Source: Larix kaempferi
Taxonomy: Eukaryota > Streptophyta > Pinopsida > Pinales > Pinaceae
Length of the DNA: 64,000 nt
NCBI GenBank assembly: GCA_027924585.1
Contig: BSBM01001931.1
Span: 1 to 64,000, forward strand
Direction: 5' to 3'
Part shown: positions 11,748-26,316 of the stretch, piece after piece
Layout of the letters: each line of letters begins with the position of its first letter
How positions within the stretch are numbered: the stretch's first letter is position 1
Program-made: the position numbers and the translations under genes
Notes under the pieces: model-generated
What the model saw: only the letters and a program-made list of their open reading frames with translations
Databases searched by the model: none
What the model was told of the DNA's origin: nothing

Positions 11748-13794
11748 TCTAACCCCCATTCTCTCTCTCTCTAAGTCAGTAACTTTAAACTCCTAAACTC
11801 TATTCTATCTTCTCTAAAACCCCCAACCCCCTATCTCTCTCTGTAAACATTTAATCTCTCTCTCTCTAAGGCCCTAACCCCCAATTTCTCTCTCACACAA
11901 TCTAATCCCCTAAACTCCATTCTCTCTCTCTAAACCCCTAACCCCCAATCTCACTCTCTCTCTCTAAAAACCTAGCATCTAATCTCTCTCCCTCTCTCCC
12001 TAAACACCTAAAATTTAGTCTCTCTCTCTCTCTCCAAACCCCTTACCTCACTCTCTCTCTTTAAACCTCTAACCTCTCTCTCTCTCTAAACCCCTAATCT
12101 CTCTCTTTGTCTCAACCCCTTGCCCCAATATCCCTTTCTCCCTCTCTTGCTCTTTATCTCTCTCTCTCTCTCTATAAAACCCTAACCACCCATCTCACTC
12201 TTGCTATCTAAAATCCTAACCCCCAATCTCTCTCTTTCTAAACACCTAATCCCCAAGCTCTGTCTTCCTATATCTCTCTCTAACCCCTAACCTCCAATCT
12301 CTCTCTGTTTGATTCTCTAAACTGCTAAACCCCAATATCTCTCCCTCTCTCTCTCTCTAAACCCTAACCCACAATCTCTCTCTCCCTCTAAACCCCTAAC
12401 CCGCAAACTCTCTCTCTTTAAACCTATAACCTGTCTCTCTCTCTCTTTAAACACTAACCCCCAATTTCTCTCTCTAAACCTATAACCCCCAATCTCTCTC
12501 TTTATCTCTCTCTATCTCCCTCTCTCTCTCCCTCTCTCTAAACCACTAATCCCTACTCTCTCTCTCTCCCTCTCTATCTCTATAAACCCTAACCCCCAAT
12601 TTGTCGCTTTTTCTCTCTCTCTGAAAACTCCTACCCCCAATATCTCTCTCTCTCTCTCTAATCCCTAACCCTCAATGTCTCTCTCTCTAAACCTATAACC
12701 CCTAATCTCTCTCTTTATCTTACTCTCTCTCTCACTCTCTCTAAACCACTATTCCCTACTCTCTCTCTCTCCCTCTCTATATCTATAAACCCCTAACCCC
12801 CAATTTGTCTCTTTCTCTCTCTCTCTCAAAACTCCTACCTCCAATCTCTCTCTCTAAACTCCTAACCACCAATCACTCTCTTTCTATATCCCTCTATAAA
12901 CACATAACCCCCAATCTCTCTCTATATTCCTAAAACTTTAACCCCCAATCTCTTATACTCTCTCTCTCTCTCTAAACCACTAACCTCGAATCTCTCTCTT
13001 CCTCTCTCCCCCTCTCCGCCTCTCTAAACCCTTAATACCCATTCTCTCTTTCTCTCTCTCTAAACCCACAACCCCAAATTTCTCTCTCTCTTTCTCTCAA
13101 ACCCTAACCACCAATCTCTCTCTATATAAACCCCTAGGTGGAAATCACTCCCTCTCTCTCTCTCAATCACTAACTCCCAATCTCTCCCCTTCTCTCACTC
13201 TCTCTAAACCCCTAACCCCCAATCTATTTGTCTCTCTATCTAATCCTATAAATGTTAACCACCAAACTCTTTTCCTCTCTCTCTCTCTCTCTCTAAGAAA
13301 CCACTCAACCATCTACCCCTCTCCCCCTCTTTATGTCCCTCTCTCCACCCACCACTAACCATCCATACTCCTTCTGTGAAATCTCTCTATCTCTTAACCA
13401 TTATTAACTGTCAATCTCTCTCTCTAACTACCTAACCCCCATTCTCTATCTCTCTCTTTATTAACCGCTAACCTCCAATCTCTATCCCTCTCTAAACCCC
13501 TAACCACAAATCTCTCTCTTTCTATTTTTCTCTCTCTTCCTAAACTCTAACCCCTGATATATCTCTCTAAACCACTAACCCCGAATCTATCTTTCCCTCT
13601 CTCTCTAAGACCCCAACCTCTCTCTCTAAAACCCTACCCCCAATATACAACTAAAGTATTAACCTCAATCTCTCACTCTAAACCCCAAACACCCAATATC
13701 TCTCTCTCTATACCTTTAACCTCCAATCTCTCTCTCTCTCTCTAAACCCATAATCCTCAATCTCTCTCACTAAACCCCCATTCTGTAATCTCTC

Positions 13795-13829
<35 letters not shown>

Positions 13830-15125
13830 AAACCCATAACCTCCAATCTCTCTCTCTAAATCCCTAAGCCATAACCCGAAATGTCTTTCTAACTCTCTCT
13901 ATAAACACCGAACTCACAATTTCTCTCTCTCTCTCTCTCTAATCCCCTAATGATGAATATATCTCTTCTAAATTTTGAAACTCCAATTCCTCTCTCTCTC
14001 TAAACCCCTAGCAACCAATATCTCTCTTTCTATTTTACTCTCTCTACCTAAACCCTAACCCCCAATATCTATATCTCTCCCTAAACCCCTAACCCCAATC
14101 TCTCTCTCTCTCTCCTAACCACCAATCTCTCTATCTCTAAACCACAACCCCCAACCTCTCTCTCTCACACACTAAAACCCTACCATCAATCTATCTCTAA
14201 AAGCCTACCCCCAATCTATATCTAAACACCTAACCCCTGATATATCTCTCTATACCCCCAATATCTCTCTCTCTCTCTCTAAACCTCTAAGCTCCATTCT
14301 ATCTCTCTCTCTCTTAACCCAAATCCCCAACCTCTTTCTCTAAACCCCTAACCTCCAATCTCTCTCTAAAACCCTAACCTCTAATCTCTCTCTCTCTCTA
14401 AACTGGTGACCTACAATATCTCTCTCTAAATCCCTAATCCATAAGCCCTAACCCCCAATATATATCTCTCACTAAACACCAAACCCTCAATATCTCTCTC
14501 TCTAAACCCCTAACGGTGAATCTTTCTCTCGCTCTAAATTCCTAACCTCCAATCCCTCTCTCTCTTTAAACCCCTAGCCACCAATATATCTCTCTCTAAA
14601 CCCCACTCTCTTTATATCTCTCTAAACCAATAACCCCCAAACTCTCTCTCTCTCTCTCTAAACCCCTAACACCCAATCTCTCTTTTTATATCTCTCTCTA
14701 AATCCCTAACCTCCAATATCTCTCAGTCTAAGCTGCTAACTTCCAATGTCTCTCTCCCTCTAAACCCCTAACCCAAAATATCTCTCTCTCTCTCTTTCTC
14801 TCTAAACCCCTACCTCTTAATAGCTACCTCTCTCTCTCTCTAAATCCCTAACATACAAATATTGCTCTCTCTCTTTCTAAACCCCTAACCCACAATCTCT
14901 CTCTATCTCTCTCTCAGCCTCTAACTACTAATCTTTCTCTGTAAACACCTAACCCCTAATATCTCTCTCTAAAACCCTATCCTCCAATCTCCCCATCTCT
15001 CTTTATCTCTCTAGACCTCAAATCCCCTCTCTCTATCTATCTAAGACCCTAACCCCCAATCTATCTCTTTATCTCTCTAAATACCTAAACTCCAATCTCT
15101 CTCACACACACTCTAATCCCCTAAC

Positions 15126-15165
<40 letters not shown>

Positions 15166-16441
15166 AACCCATCACCCCAATATTTCTCTCTCTATGTCTC
15201 TCTCTCTCTAATATCCTAAGCTCCAATCTCTCTCTCTCTCTCTAAACCCCCAACCCCAATGTCTCAGTCTCTCTCAAACCATACTCCCAATTTGTCGCTA
15301 AGACCCTACCCCTAATCTCTCTCTAAACCGATAACTCCCAATATCTCTCTCTGTAAACCAATAACACGCAATATCTCTCCTTGTAAACCTCTAATCTCCA
15401 ATTTATCTGTCTCTCTAAATCCATAATCCCCAATTAATATCTCTCTCTAAACCCCTAACCTTCAATCTCTCTCCCTCTCTCTCTCTCTCTATCTCTCTCT
15501 AAACCCATAACCTCCAATATATCTCTGTAAATACCTAAGCCATAAAAATGAGCTCCAATTCTCTCTCTCTCTATCTAAACCCCTAAGGTTGATCTCTCTC
15601 TCCTTAAATGGATAACCTCCAATCCCTCTCTCTCTAAAACCCTCACCACCAATCTCTCTCTCTAAACCCCAATCCCTTTATCTCTCTCTAAACTACTAAT
15701 ACCCAAACTCTCTCTCTCTCTAAGCACATAACACCCAATTTCTCTTCTTCTTTCTCTCTCTCTAAACCCCTGACCTCCAATCTCTTTCTCACTCTAATCC
15801 CCTAACCTCCAATCTCTCTCTCTCTCTAAGCCCCTAACCCTTAATCTCTACCTCTACCTTTCTCTAAACCCCTAACCACCAATCTCACTCTCTCTCTAAA
15901 TTCCTAACCTCTAATCTCTATCTCTCAACCCCTATCCTCCAATCTCTTTATCTGTAGACCCCTAACCCCCATACTCTCTCTTTATCTCTCTCTCTCTCTA
16001 TATATATGTATATATATATATATCTAAACCTCTAACCCCCATTCTCTTCTATCTAAATCACTCACTTTAAACTCCTAAATTGCATTCTATTTTCTCTAAA
16101 ACCCTAACCCCCTATCTCTCTTTGTAAACACCTAATCTCTCTCTCTCTCTCTAAGTCCCTAACCCCCAATTTCTCTCTCACACAATCTAATCCCCTAACC
16201 TCTATTCTCTCTCTCTAAAACCCTAACCCCCATTCTCCCTCTCTCTTTAAAAACCTGGCATCCAACATCTCTCTTTTTCACTAAACAACTAAACTTTAGT
16301 CTCTCTCTCTCTCTAAACCCCTAACCTATCTCTCTCTCTCTAAACCTCTAACCTTTCTCTCTCTCTCTAAACCCTTAACCTCTCTCTCTCTCTCTCTAAA
16401 CCCCTGACCTCTCCCTCACTAACCATCCATACTCCACCATT

Positions 16442-16491
<50 letters not shown>

Positions 16492-18138
16492 CTAAACCCA
16501 TAATCCCTATCTCTCTCTTCCTGAACCCCTAACCTCAAATATCTATCAGTCTCTCTAAACCCCTAACATTGATTCTCTGTCTCCCTCTCTAAACACATAA
16601 CCACCAATATATATCTTCCTATCTCTCCTTCTATAAAACCTAACCACAAATCTCTTTGTCTCTCTCTAAACAACTAATCCCTAATATCTCTCTCTCTAAG
16701 CCCCTAACCTCCAATCTATATTTTTCTATATATCTCTCTCTAAACACCCAACCTCTAATCTCTCTCTCACTCTAAACCCATAACTTCCTCTCTCTCTCTC
16801 TCTAAATCCATAACCCCCAATATCTCTCTTTATCTCTCCCTCTCTAAATCCCTAACCCTAAATCTCTCTCTCTCTCTCTCTCTCTAAAAAACTAACACCT
16901 AACCTCTACCTCTCCCTCTCTAAACCCCTAACCCCAAATCTCTCTCTCTCTCTCTATTAACCCCTTACCTCCCATCTCTCTCCCTTCTTTAAACCCCTAA
17001 CCTCCAATCTCTCTCCCTCTCCCTAAAACCATAACCTCCATACTCTCTCTCTCTCTCTAAAACCCTAACCACCAATCTCTCTCTTTCTATTTTTCTCTCT
17101 CTTGCTAAACTCTAAAAACCAATATCTCTCTCAAAACCCCTAACCACCAATCTCTCTCTCTCTCTCTCTCTAAACCCTCAACCTCTCTCTCTCTCTCTCT
17201 CTAAAACCCTACCCCCAACCCGTCTATAAAATCCTACCCCCAATATCTCTCTCTCTCTATGCCTCTACCCTCCAATCTATCTCTCTCTATAAACCCATAA
17301 TCCGCAATCTCTCCCACTGAAACCCTAATCCCAAATCTCTCTCTCTCTCTCTCTCTCTAAACCCATAACCTCTAATCTCTCTCTCTCTCTCAAAATACCT
17401 AAGCCCTAAGTCCTAACCCCCAATTCCTTTCTAGCTCTCTCTATAAACACCAAACCCACAATTTATCCCTCTCTCTCTCTAAACCCCTAATGATGAATAT
17501 CTCTCTTATAAATTTTGAAATTCCAATCCCTCTCTCTCTCTAAACCTATAACCACCAATCTCTATCTTTCTATTTTTCTCTCTCTACCTAAACCCTAACA
17601 CCCAATCTCTATATCTCTCCCTAAACTGCTAACCTCAATCTCTCTCTCTCCTAACCACCAATCTCTCTCTCTCTAAACTAAAACCCCCAACCTCTCTCTC
17701 TCTCACCAAAACCCTATTCCCAATCTGCCTCTAAAACCCTACCCCCAATCTATCTCTAAACCTCTAACCCCCAATCTATCTCTCTAAACCCCTAACCCCC
17801 GATCTCTCTCTCTTTGTCTCTAAACCTATAACCTCAAGTCTATATCTCTCTCTAAACCTTTAACCTTCAGTCTATCTCTCTCTCTCTAAACCCAAATCCC
17901 CAATCTCTCTCTCTCTCTAAACCCCAATCCCTTTATCTCTCTCTACGACACTAAAGACCAAACCCTCTATCTCTCTCTAAATGCCTAAGACCCAATTTAT
18001 CTTCTTCTTTCTCTCTCCCTAAACCCATACCCTCCAATATCTCTCTCTCTCAACTCTTAATCCCAATATATCTCTCTCTCTCTCTATAAACCCCTAACCC
18101 CTAATATCTACCTCTCTCTCTCTCTAAACCCCTATGCC

Positions 18139-18175
<37 letters not shown>

Positions 18176-18296
18176 AACCCCTAACCCCCAATCTCACTCT
18201 CTCTCTAAATTCCTAATCTCTAATATCTCTCTCTCTCAACACCTATCCTCCAATATTTTTATCTCTCTCTTTATCTCTAGACCCCTAACCCCCATA

Positions 18297-18332
<36 letters not shown>

Positions 18333-19172
18333 CTAAACTTCTAACCCCCCATTCTGTTCTCTCTAAATCACTCACTTTAAACTCTTAAACTCCATTCTAT
18401 TTTCTCTAAAACCCTAACCCACTGTCTCTCTCTGTAAACATCTAATCTCTCTCTCTCTCCCTCGCTTTCTCTCTCTAAGGCCCTAACCCCCAATTTCTCT
18501 CTCACACAATCTAATCCCCTAACCTCCATTCTCTCCCTCTAAACCCCTAACCCCCAATCTCCCTCTCTCTCTAAAAACATAGCATCCAACGTCTCTCTCT
18601 TTTCCCTAAACACCTAAACTTTAGTCTCTCTCTCTCTAAACCACTAACCTCTCTCTCTCTATCTAAACCACTAAACTCCTTCTCTCTCTCTAAACACCTA
18701 ACCTCTCCCTCACAAACCATCCATACTCCACCATTGATCTCTCTCTATCTCTAAACCCCTATTATCACCTCAATCTCTCTCTCTCTCTCTCCCCTAAACC
18801 CATAATCCCTATCTCTCTCCTGCTGAACCCCTAAACTCAAATCTCTATCTCTCTCTCTCTAAACCACTAACCTTGATTATCTCTCTCTCTCTCTCTAAAC
18901 CCGTAACCACCAATATATATCTTGCTATCTCTCCCTCTATAAAACCTAACCACAAATCTCTATATCTCTCTCTAGAAAACTAATCCCCAATCTCTCTCTC
19001 TCTCTAAGCCCCTAACCCCCAATCTATATTTTTGTATATATCTCTCTCTAAACCCCCAACCTCCAATCTCTATCTCACTCTAAACCCCTAAGCTTTACTC
19101 TCTCTCTCTCTCTAAATCCATAACCCCCAATATCTCTCTCTATATCTCCCTCTCTTAATCCCTATCCTTGAA

Positions 19173-19213
<41 letters not shown>

Positions 19214-20000
19214 AAACTCCTAACACCTAACCTCTACCTCTCCCCCTCTAAACCCCTAACCCCAAATCTCTCTCTCTCTCTATTAACTCCCAACCTCCCA
19301 TATCTCTCCCTTCTCTAAACCTATAACCTCCAATATCTCTCCCTCTCCCTAAAACCCTAACCTCCATAATCTCTCTCTCTAAAACCCTAACCACCAATCT
19401 CTCTCTTTCTATTTTTCTCTCTCTTCCTAAACTCTAACAACCAATATCTCTCTCTAAACCCCTAACCCCAATATCTCTCTACCTCTCTCTCTAAACCCCC
19501 AACCTCTCTCTCTCTCTATAAAACCCTAGCCCCAACCCATCTATAAAATCCTACCCCGAATATATAGCTAAACTCTTAACCCCCAATCTCTCTCTCTAAA
19601 CCCCAAACACCCAATATCTCTCCCTCTCTATGCCTCTAACCTCCAATCTATCTCTCTTTCTAAACCCATGATCCTCAATCTCTCCCATTGAAACCCTAAC
19701 CCCAAATATCTCCCTCTCTCTCTAAACCCATAACCTCTAATCTCTCTCTCTCTCAAAATACCTAAGCCCTAAGCCCTAACCCCCATTTTCTTTCTAATTC
19801 TCTCTATAAACAGCAAACCCACAATTTCTCCCTCTCTCTCTCTCTACACGCCTAATGATGAATATCTCTCTTCTAAATTTTGAAACTCCAATCCCTCTCT
19901 CTCTTGAAACCTATAACCATCAATCTCTATCTTTCTATTTTTCTATGTCTACCTAAACCCCACCGCCCAATCTCTATATCTCTCCCTAAACAGCTAACCC

Positions 20001-20034
<34 letters not shown>

Positions 20035-22734
20035 ACCACCAAACTCTCAATCTCTAAACTAAAACCCCCAACCTCTCTCTCTCACTAAAACCCTATCCCC
20101 AATCTGCCTCTAAAACCCTACTCCCAATCTATCTCTAAACCTCTAACCCCCGATCTATGTCTCTAAACCACTAACTCCCAATCTCTCTCTATCTCTCTCT
20201 AAACCTATAAACTCAAGTCTATATCCCTCTCTAAACCTCTAACCCCTAGTCTATATCTCTCTCTCTAAACCCCTAACCTCTCTCTTTCTCTCTAAACCCA
20301 TAACCTCCAATATCTCTCTCTGAATCCCTAATCCCTAATCCCTAACCCCCAATATATCTCTCTCACTAAACACCAAAACCCCAATATCTCACTCTCTAAA
20401 CCCCTAATGATAAATCTTTCTCTCGCTCTAAATTCATAACTTCCAATCCCTCTCTCTCTCTAAACTCCTAGCCACCAATATTTGTCTCTCTAAACCCCAC
20501 TCTCTTTATATCTCTCTAAACCACTAATCCCCAAACTCTCTCTCTCTATCTCTAAACCCCTAACACCTAATCTCTCTTTTATATCTCTCTCTAATCCCCT
20601 AGCCTCCAATCTCTCTCACTCTAAGCCCCTAACCAACAATCTCTCTCTGTCTAAACCCCAATCCCTTTATCTCTCTCTAAACCACTAAATCCCAAACTCT
20701 CTCTCTCTCTAAATGCCTAACACCCGATTTATCTTCTTCTCTCTATCTCTCTAAACCCCTAAGCTCCAATCTCTTTCTCAATCTAATCCCCTAACCTCCA
20801 ATCTCTCTCTCTCTGTCAACTCCTAAGCCCAATATCTCTCTCTCTCTAAAACCCTAATCCCTACCTCTCTCTCTCTCTCTAAACCTATAACCTCCAATCT
20901 CTTTCTCTCCCTCTCTAAACGCATAACCCCCAATCTCTCTCTCTCTCTCTCAAACTTAACCTATAAGCTCTCTCTACATTTCTAACCTTTAATCTCTCTC
21001 TCTCAACCCTTATCCTCCAATCTCTTTATCTCTAGACCCCTAGCCCCCATACTCTCTCTCTTTCTCTCTGTATATATAAATATATATCTAAACCTCTAAC
21101 CCCAAATCTCCCTCTCTCCTAATCACTCACTTTAAACCCCTAAACTCCATTCTATCTTTCTCTAAAACCCTAACCCCCTATCTCTCTCGTTAAACACCTA
21201 ATCTCTCTCTCTCTCTCTATCTCTATTTCTAAGGCCCAAACTTCCAATTTCTCTCTCATACAATCTAATCCCCTATCCTCCATTCTCTGTCTCTCTAAGC
21301 CCCTAACCCCCATTCTCCCTCTCTCTCTAAACACCTAGCATCCAATCTCTCTCTCTCTCCCTAAAAACCTAAAATTTAGTCTATCTCTCTCTCTAAACTC
21401 CTAACCTCTCTCTCTCTCTCTAAACATCTAACCTCTGTCTCTCTCTCTCTAAACCCCTAACCTCTCTCTCTCTCTCTCAACCACTAACCTCTCTATCTCT
21501 CTCTCTAAACCCCTAACGTCTCCCTCTCTCTCTCCAAATACCCACTCCTCTCCCACCTGCCCCTAGCCCCATCTCTATGTCCCTCTCCCCCCTCACTAAC
21601 CATCCATACTCTACCATTGATCTCTCTCTATCTCTAAACCCTATTATCCCCCCAATCTCTATCTCTCTCTCTCTCTCTCCCATAAACCCATAATCCCTAT
21701 TTCTCTCTTCCTAAACCCCTAACCTCAAATCTCTATGTCTCTCTCTAAACCACTAACCTTGGTTCTCTCTCTCTCTCTCTAAACCCGTAACCACTAATAT
21801 ATCTTTTCCTATCTTTCCCTCTATAAAACCTAACCAGAAATCTCTTTATCTCTCTCTAAACAACTAATCTCCAATCTCTCTCTCTATAAACCCCTAACCC
21901 CCAATCTATATTTTTCTATATCTCTCTCTCTAAACCCCCAACCTCCAATCTCTATCTCACTCTAAACCCCTAACCTCCACTCTCCCTCTCTCTCTCTATC
22001 TAAATCTAGAACCCACAATATTTCTCTCTATCTCTCCCTCTCTAAATCCCTAACCGTGAATCTCTCTCTCTATATATATATCTATCTCTCTCTCTCTTTA
22101 AACACCTAACGCCTAACCTCTACCTCTCTCTCTCTAAACCCATAACCCCAAATCTCTCTCTCTCTCTCTCTATTAACCCCTAACCTCCAATCTCTCTCCC
22201 TCTCTCTAAACCGCTAACCTCCAATCTCTCTCCCTCTCCCTAAAACCCTAACCTCCATACTCTCTCTCTCTAAAACCCTAACCACCAATATCTCTCTCTA
22301 ACATCCTAACCACCAATCTCTCTCTCTCTCTCTCTCTAAATCCCTAGCATCTCTCTCTCTCTCTCTAAAACCCTACCCCCAATGAGTCTTTAAAAACCTA
22401 CACCAATATATAATTAAACTCTTTACCCCCAATCTCTCTCTCTAAACCCCTAACACCAAATATTTGTTTCTCTATGCCTCTAACCTCCAATCTATCTCTC
22501 TCTCTAAACCCATAATCCCCAATTTCTCTCACTAAAACCCTAATCCCAAATATCTCTCTCTCTCTCTAAACCCATAACCTCTAATCTCTCTCTCTCTCTA
22601 AATACCTAAGCCCTAAGCTCCAATACATCTCTCTCTTCAAACCTATAACCATCAATCTTTCTTTCTATTTTTCTCTCTCTACGTAAACCCTAACCCCAAA
22701 TCTCTATATCCCTCCCTAAATCGCTAACCCAATA

Positions 22735-22765
<31 letters not shown>

Positions 22766-22770
22766 ACAAC

Positions 22771-22806
<36 letters not shown>

Positions 22807-22897
22807 ACAACCAATCTCTCTCTCTCTTAACCAAAACCCCCAACCTCTCTCTCTCACTAAAACCCTATCCCCAATCTGTATCTAAAACCCTACCTCC
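10151..22897. repeat. CT / telomere-like satellite, block B
   Basis: The longest satellite stretch (12.7 kb), same type and orientation as block A, beginning with the TSD CAATA of E1. Landmark segments recur: the C run plus CTATCTAAGACCCTA near 10775 and 15025; CTATTTT(A/T)CTCTCTCTACCTAAACCC near 14030, 17570, 19940 and (variant) 22670; AACTTTAGTC near 16285 and 18620. The array is therefore made of larger diverged blocks of very roughly 2-4 kb. Long pure CT runs near 10820, 10915, 13800, 15130 and 16440 are the least diverged parts. No gene, RNA or mobile-element remnant was found inside. Confidence 0.93.
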
Positions 22898-23600
22898 TGT
22901 TGATGTATATGTAACTTCGGAATGTATTTTATCCATGTGTATTGTATTCCTATAGAGATGTTATTATTCCTCTATACGGAAGTGTTTGTATTCCTATAGA
23001 GATGTTATTATTCCTCTATACGGAAGTGTCATCATTTGTATTGTAAGTGTCGTAACTTATACTTGATGGGTTATGAGACCACCTTGATGGGGTCGGCTCT
23101 GTATGAGTCACATGGGTAAAAGGGTTATTAGACCACCTTGATGGGGTCGGCTCTGTATGAGTCATGTGGGTAAAAGGGTTATTAGACCACCAAGTGTCGG
23201 GTCAGCCCGGATTAAGTTAACCATGGGTTATTAGGCTAAGCTAGACAAGTCGGCCCCATTAGTTTATTAGGCAGGACATGACAAGTATAAATAGAGCTCG
23301 GGAGATCTCTATTTGATCACTCATTACTCACTTCTATCTCACTTAGAAAGTGGCGCACTTGTGAGGGGGAGGATCATCTGCTAGGAGAAGAATATCTCTT
23401 GTACTTTCGTTGTATCATTGCTCTATCTATCTCTGAGGAAGTTGCGTGGTTTTTCACCTTCTTGGTTTTCCCCTGTGAAACTCTATGTCTCTTGTGTGCT
23501 TGCATTATTGTGTCCATAATGGATATGCTATAGATATGTTGTACATGTTATTCTCTCAGTTAAGATCCTAGATCAGATTGAAATTTCTGAAAAACTAACA
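22898..23600 (+). repeat. E2 5' LTR
   Basis: 703 bp. A 53-bp tandem duplication near 22944-23030 contains CCTATAGAG and CCTCTATACGG. It is followed by three GGGTTAT(T/G)AGACCACC units, of which the first two are 54 bp and near-identical. A TATA box TATAAATA lies at 23286-23293. The stretch downstream (GCGCACTTGTGAGG, then GAGGAAGTTGCG, then TGTCTCTTGTG) is also found in the LTRs of E2' and of the gypsy element E4. Confidence 0.9.
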
Positions 23601-23613
23601 TGGTATTAGAGCT
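23601..23613 (+). other. E2 primer binding site
   Basis: TGGTATTAGAGCT directly after the LTR, one mismatch from the tRNA-Met complement TGGTATCAGAGC. E2' keeps the perfect form. Confidence 0.85.
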
Positions 23614-25825
23614 ATCCTGAAAGAAGGCATAGTATGGTATGTATGACACTTGTTGCACTTGCGATGCTAGGGCTTGATATACAAAACACCAGTCATCGTA
23701 GCACTTTCGCTATAAATACATTTCGGTGAGGTTTCAGGATATGAAACTCTTACAGGTCGAAGATAAGATCCCCATGTACCTTGTTCCTGAAGCACAACTT
23801 CTAATTCATTGTACTTTGTGTTTTATGATCTGTACAATCTAGGGTTTCTGCCTCTTCCATATCTCAGTGATAAACAAGTGACCTAGGAAAAATGGTCATA
23901 ACTTGGGATAGGAAGCTCCAAATGAAATTTTGTAAAAGGTGATAGGTCAAGCATAGACTATACTTTCATAGGCCAAAGGTTTAGAGGCCGAAAGTGAACC
24001 AGTGACACGTGGCACTCCGTACAAGTTCGCTCTCCTGTTTTATCCCATAAACAGGTCACGTTGCGAACCTTGGCATAACTCTGTCTCAGAGAATCCAATT
24101 GAGGTCAGACCTATGGGTTTGGAAAGATGACTGGTCGGGCTACCACCAGTAGAAGTTTCAGAACTTGTGGATTCGTAATTTCAGAGTTACACCAGAAACA
24201 ATCAGGTGCATATTTTTGTCAAAATAGAATTGGATTTTGAGCACCTTTATTCATGGCTCCGGGAATTAGGGTTTCAGAAAAAGTTCGTATTTTTGTAAAT
24301 GGAGACCATGGCTGAATGGTACTCATCAAAATTGAAATTTAGAGACCAAGATCAAATTTTTTGGTTGGGTAGAAGGTCGAGCTTGATTAAACCCTAGTTT
24401 AGGACTTTGATTGGAAAAGTGGAAAATTAGGGCTTCTGCAAAAGTTTGAATTTTTGAAGTCTGTGACCACAGCTGGAAGTTCCTCAGAAAAATCAAAGTT
24501 TAGAGCTTTGGATAGAACCTTTTGGTTGGGTAGAAGGGTGGGATTTATCAAACCCTAGTTCGGGATCGTGTCTAGAAGATCCAGAAGTTTCAAAGGCAAT
24601 TTTGAGGGGTGAAACTTTGCAGTTTTCAAATTCTGAGTATACCAGGTTGATCAGCTCATCAAGGCGCATCTTTCTATCCTTTTATAAGTTTGAAATTCAA
24701 AGTTTGAATTTTTAGGGTTTCCCTGACAAACCCTAATCCAGCTCGAGATCGAGTTTCTACAAATCAAGTGGATTGGGTTAATCCTAGAAGAAAATGGATT
24801 GGTCACCTGCATAAGTGAAGAAGTTCCAGTTTTAGAGGGAGATAAGGCTAAGGCCTTACATAGGAAGATTACAAGTAATCTCAACAGATATGACTTATCC
24901 AGGTATGTTTTCGAGATCTGTTCATGATTAAGTTTATGGTATGTTTGTCTTCATTAAGGTTAGTACAATCTTGATTAACTTTAGACTTATCCTATCACCT
25001 TAATAAAATTATGAATGCACAATAGAAAATATTCATTGATTAGGGTTTTGACACTTATGATTGTACTAATGCATTATGTTGTTGTATGAGGTCGATGTTG
25101 TCTGCTAACATGAAAGGTACATCAAGAAAGACAAATCATGTTCTAGTTAAAGAACATATGACCATGGTGACATGAAGACAAAGATTCATCCATTGTCATG
25201 GATCACATAGAAGATCTACTTACGAGGTATGTATAACTTGGTTCTATAATGATTAACCTATGAGATATGCAGGTTACTAGCACAAGTCATTTAAGAGAAC
25301 AAGAAGACATCATGTGGGTATGTTAGACATAACTAAGTAACATATTAATCCAGGTATGTTTTTCCTATATCAAGTTAGAATCCTACCTTGTGTTAGGATC
25401 TTATATTGTTGTATTGCTGATAATGATTATTCATGAAGTTAGAAATGTAAGTAATCAAGGGTTTATGCATAGTATGTCTCTTACCTTGATTGATAATATG
25501 ACTAACCAAGAAACGTCCTTTGGTCAAATATGAATATGCATGAGTAAGAGATGTCTTCCCTAAAACATTGAATGCTAATTCTTATTATCTATGTTTGAAA
25601 TGATCATGACTATACATGTTTAAGATTATTGTGTTTTGATAGTATTGAGATTATACTAATGAATGTATGATATGTATGAGATCTCAATGGTAACACAATG
25701 ATGATACAAGTAAGGATGCATAGTGATTGAGGATGGATATAAGTTCAAGCACATGTAATCTAGGAAGCAAAGATCAAGAGGGAGCACACTCTAGTAGTTT
25801 CTGCAAGGATGAAGACATTTAGAGG
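23614..25825 (+). other. E2 5' internal region without gag
   Basis: About 2.2 kb where gag, protease and integrase should be; no ORF with retroviral motifs. A diverged duplication with a spacing of about 160 bp lies at 24255-24590 (both units carry TTTTGGTTGGGTAGAAGG and AAACCCTAGTT). Donor-like words CCAGGTATGT or GAGGTATGT occur near 24899, 25226 and 25351. A counterpart on the opposite strand fills about 34950-37058 in E2', with two of the three donor-like words kept. The donor-like words may mean captured, intron-containing sequence, but this is uncertain. Confidence 0.6.
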
Positions 25826-25900
25826 GAGTTGACCACTTCTCACAATCCACATCAGAATGGAGTTGTAGAAAGGAAGCAAAGACTGAGAGGGAGTCAACCC
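25826..25900 (+). pseudogene. E2 integrase sliver
   Basis: One short frame reads TTSHNPHQNGVVERK, the Ty1/copia integrase segment around the catalytic Glu (usual form PQQNGVVERKN). Nothing else of integrase is recognisable on either side. The same sliver on the - strand of E2' is near 34602-34660, so the loss predates both copies. Confidence 0.75.
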
Positions 25901-26316
25901 AACAAACAAACAAACATAAGTATTTGAATTATCATTTCTTGCATATGTGATTATTTAAATAATACTATTCAATGATGTATATACTGATGTTCCTAGAATT
26001 AGGCTGTGTATTTTGGCATATTATAATAATTGCATTAATGAACATCATACTACTAATATGCATGTAATGGGTAAGTGGCCTATGGCACTGTACAACATTC
26101 CATTGCTACTTATCTAGAATGAAACCTCTTTCCTGACATGTTGAGAGTAGTGCAAAACTCTTAACAATGTTCTGGTAGAGATTGGAAGGCATCTAGAAAG
26201 TTACGGGATATGGGTAAATGTTGTATTAAAGCATTGGCTAAAGTAATTGCATGACTGTATGACGTATTTCTATATGTGTAAGAATTTGTTCTGAAAACTA
26301 TGAGAAGTTTCTAATC
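25901..26316 (+). other. E2 spacer between integrase sliver and RT
   Basis: AT-rich, no coding signal. It ends in TTGTTTTGTAG before GAAAGATC, which looks like a 3' splice site; E2' has the similar TTGTTGTGTAG. No other structure seen. Confidence 0.4.

Noticed and set aside
23601-23613. tRNA gene
   Set aside because: Only the short primer-site complement is present; no cloverleaf. No tRNA, rRNA or other RNA gene was recognised in the window.
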